From assembly GCF_003219795.1 (NCBI RefSeq), contig NZ_QJVC01000017.1, forward strand, positions 1-64,000: a stretch of DNA of 64,000 bases. Direction: 5' to 3'. Below, one piece after another: positions 62,501 through 64,000 of this stretch. A model generated the notes under the pieces. That model saw only the letters and a list, made by a program, of their open reading frames with translations. It made no database searches and was not told the DNA's origin. The stretch is from Arthrobacter psychrolactophilus. Lineage in GTDB: Bacteria > Actinomycetota > Actinomycetes > Actinomycetales > Micrococcaceae. Numbering within the stretch: position 1 is the stretch's first letter; every line of letters begins with the position of its first letter. The translations under genes and the position numbers were made by a program.

Positions 62501-63609
62501 CCACAACGACGGCGACGCAGGCGGGACGGGGCCGGGAGCCGGATACCTTTTGGGATGACTATGGCTATCTGCTGGCCGCCTTCTGGGTAATCTTCCTGAT
62601 CTTTCCTGCGCTATCGATTGCGAACTCGAGCCTAGCCTTGGGCCTTTCCCTCCTGGGGTACGGGCTGATTGGCTGCTTCGCTGTCATCTATCTCCTCGCC
62701 TTTTACAGATTTCGGGACAGGCTCGGCGCACACTATGCCGGGAATCCCGGGGCATGGCTTCCTTTCCTTCTGCTGTTGGGTGTGGCCCTTGCCGGGATTC
62801 CTCTCTTGGGTGCCAACACCGTCTCCTACGGGCCGTTCATCATCAGCTATGCCGCCTATCTTCTGTCTCGGCGGGCCATGTGGTGGATCACCGCGCTCAC
62901 GCTGGTGCTGTCGGTGTACGTGGCACTAGCCAGCGGGCAACTGGAGAGCTCTATTTTCCTGCTCGGCATGCTGCTGGTGCTCGCCATCATCAATCCCCTG
63001 AATACCATGCTGATTAGGCACGGTTCCGCCGAGGCAAAGCTCCGGGTGGAAAACCTCATGCTCATGGAGCAGGAGCGCATGGCCAGGGATGTTCATGACG
63101 CGTTGGGGCACTCGCTCACCGCCGTGGGGCTCAAGGCACAATTGGCCGAACGGCTACTGGATACGGACCTCGCAGCCGCCCGAGCCGAACTTCAACACAT
63201 CAACGCCCTGACCATCGAGGCCATGGATTCCATCCGAGCCACGGTCGGCGGGTTGCGCCGCACCACCTTGGCCCAGGAACTCCTCTCGGCACGTGCCGTT
63301 CTCGATGACGCCGGCGTGACCGCGGTAGTGCGCGGCGACGCGGCGATCGTCGACCCGCCCCGTTCTGCTGCACTTTCCTGGATTCTGCGCGAGGCCGTCA
63401 CCAATGTGCTGCGGCATGCCCACGCCACTACGTGTTGGATCAGCATCGAAGAGCGGAGCATGAGCATCGAGGACGACGGCGATTCCCTCACCGGGAGCCA
63501 CGAGGGGCACGGCATCCGCGGCATGCGCGAACGTGCCCGCCTCACCGCGGCACGGATTGTGATCACCGAATCGGTCCATGGCGGAACACGAGTGGCCCTC
63601 TCATGGTGA
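62497..63609 (+). CDS. Sensor histidine kinase (HisKA_3, DesK/LiaS-like)
   Basis: The 370-residue protein has five or six N-terminal membrane helices without a large extracellular sensor, then the HisKA_3 box MARDVHDALGHSLTAVGLKA with the phosphorylated histidine, and an HATPase domain (REAVTNVLRHAHAT; GHGIRGMRERARL). Start: GTG overlapping the permease stop. It probably senses membrane or lipid stress and controls the ABC exporter in the same operon. Confidence 0.93.
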   Translation: MTTTTATQAGRGREPDTFWDDYGYLLAAFWVIFLIFPALSIANSSLALGLSLLGYGLIGCFAVIYLLAFYRFRDRLGAHYAGNPGAWLPFLLLLGVALAGIPLLGANTVSYGPFIISYAAYLLSRRAMWWITALTLVLSVYVALASGQLESSIFLLGMLLVLAIINPLNTMLIRHGSAEAKLRVENLMLMEQERMARDVHDALGHSLTAVGLKAQLAERLLDTDLAAARAELQHINALTIEAMDSIRATVGGLRRTTLAQELLSARAVLDDAGVTAVVRGDAAIVDPPRSAALSWILREAVTNVLRHAHATTCWISIEERSMSIEDDGDSLTGSHEGHGIRGMRERARLTAARIVITESVHGGTRVALSW

Positions 63610-64000
63610 GCCCCGAACAAACTCCCCCACCGAAGAAAACCATCCGGGTGCTCCTCGCCGATGACCAGGCGCTCGTGCGTGGAGCCCTCGCGGCCTTGCT
63701 GAATCTGGAAGCAGATATCGAGGTCGTGGCGCAGGCCAGTGATGGCAGCAATATTGTTGACCTCGCTCGAGAGCATCGCGTGCAGGTAGCCTTGCTCGAT
63801 ATTCAAATGCCGCGGGTCGATGGATTGGTGGCCGCAGCCATGCTGCGAGAGAACGTCCCCGACTGCAAGGTGCTGATGGTGACGACCTTCGATCGCCCCG
63901 GATATCTGCGAGCGGCCTACGACGCTGGTGCCAGCGCCTTCCTCGTCAAGGACACCCCTTCCTCGGAGTTGGCTGCGGCCGTACGACGAGTGCATTCCGA
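63603..64000 (+). CDS. NarL/FixJ-type response regulator (cut by window end)
   Basis: The receiver domain is visible: IRVLLADDQALVRGALAALL (acidic pair DD), the phospho-acceptor in VALLDIQMPRVDG, VTTFD with the conserved threonine, and FLVKDTP with the lysine. The DNA-binding domain lies beyond the window. It starts inside the kinase stop region (ATG 63603 or GTG 63606), so kinase and regulator are coupled partners. Confidence 0.93.
   Translation, partial: MVSPEQTPPPKKTIRVLLADDQALVRGALAALLNLEADIEVVAQASDGSNIVDLAREHRVQVALLDIQMPRVDGLVAAAMLRENVPDCKVLMVTTFDRPGYLRAAYDAGASAFLVKDTPSSELAAAVRRVHS

Overview
The window is chromosomal DNA of a high-GC Gram-positive bacterium, most likely an Arthrobacter-like member of the Micrococcaceae. 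The evidence is the mycothiol gene mshB, a SigE/TatB/Mrp block, a SigK/RskA pair, a GluABCD-type glutamate transporter, the DapC/DapD/DapE lysine branch, a DUF3117 protein, many GTG/TTG starts, and many genes with a -10 box 6-7 bases before the start codon (leaderless transcripts). No rRNA, tRNA, CRISPR array, prophage or insertion sequence was seen.

Region 1 (1-9.7 kb) is a glycine module. A minus-strand operon gcvP-gcvT-gcvH-glyA-sdaA, followed by the start of lipA, cleaves glycine, interconverts glycine and serine, and deaminates serine to pyruvate. It is preceded by a tandem glycine riboswitch. A second, divergent tandem glycine riboswitch precedes a CycA-type amino acid permease, so uptake and breakdown appear to share one ligand sensor design.

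Region 2 (9.7-23.7 kb) holds a divergent LysR/MFS pair, a DHA2 exporter, a ferritin-like protein divergent from an RNB ribonuclease and a DEAD-box helicase, an SSS symporter with a 43-residue companion membrane protein, a PHP phosphoesterase, a Xaa-Pro aminopeptidase, and a small self-controlled winged-helix/membrane gene pair.

Region 3 (23.7-38 kb) is a conserved actinobacterial housekeeping block: stress membrane protein, soluble MgtE-like CBS protein, DUF1003 protein, Mrp, TatB, SigE, O-methyltransferase, DUF3117, a mannosyltransferase-like protein, 3-methyladenine glycosylase, DivIVA-domain protein, LOG-family protein, a glutamate ABC transporter, and DapE. With regions 5 and 6 (dapD, dapC, fdxA, mshB, typA) it matches, from memory, the order of the M. 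tuberculosis Rv1165-Rv1232 neighbourhood. SigE here lacks the anti-sigma and HtrA genes that normally sit before tatB.

Region 4 (37.9-44.4 kb) lies between dapE and dapD and looks like an insertion: a methyltransferase/EamA pair, a LysR regulator, then fasciclin lipoprotein-sigK-rskA-membrane molybdo-oxidoreductase. The fasciclin and oxidoreductase genes share an identical promoter layout (AATCCG-N12-CTCCGAAGTAC) resembling the known SigK promoter, so this looks like a self-contained SigK regulon. The oxidoreductase carries a Tat-like twin-arginine motif before its last membrane segment.

Region 5 (44.4-52.7 kb): dapD, a lysozyme-like membrane protein, a TetR regulator ending inside a nested inverted repeat, citrate synthase, dapC, fdxA and mshB. 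Region 6 (52.7-64 kb): a peptide ABC transporter with two fused ATPases, typA, and an ABC-2 exporter in one operon with a histidine kinase and a response regulator cut by the window end.

Gene junctions are rich in strong hairpins and inverted repeats; at least two run into the 3' end of a coding sequence and supply its stop codon.
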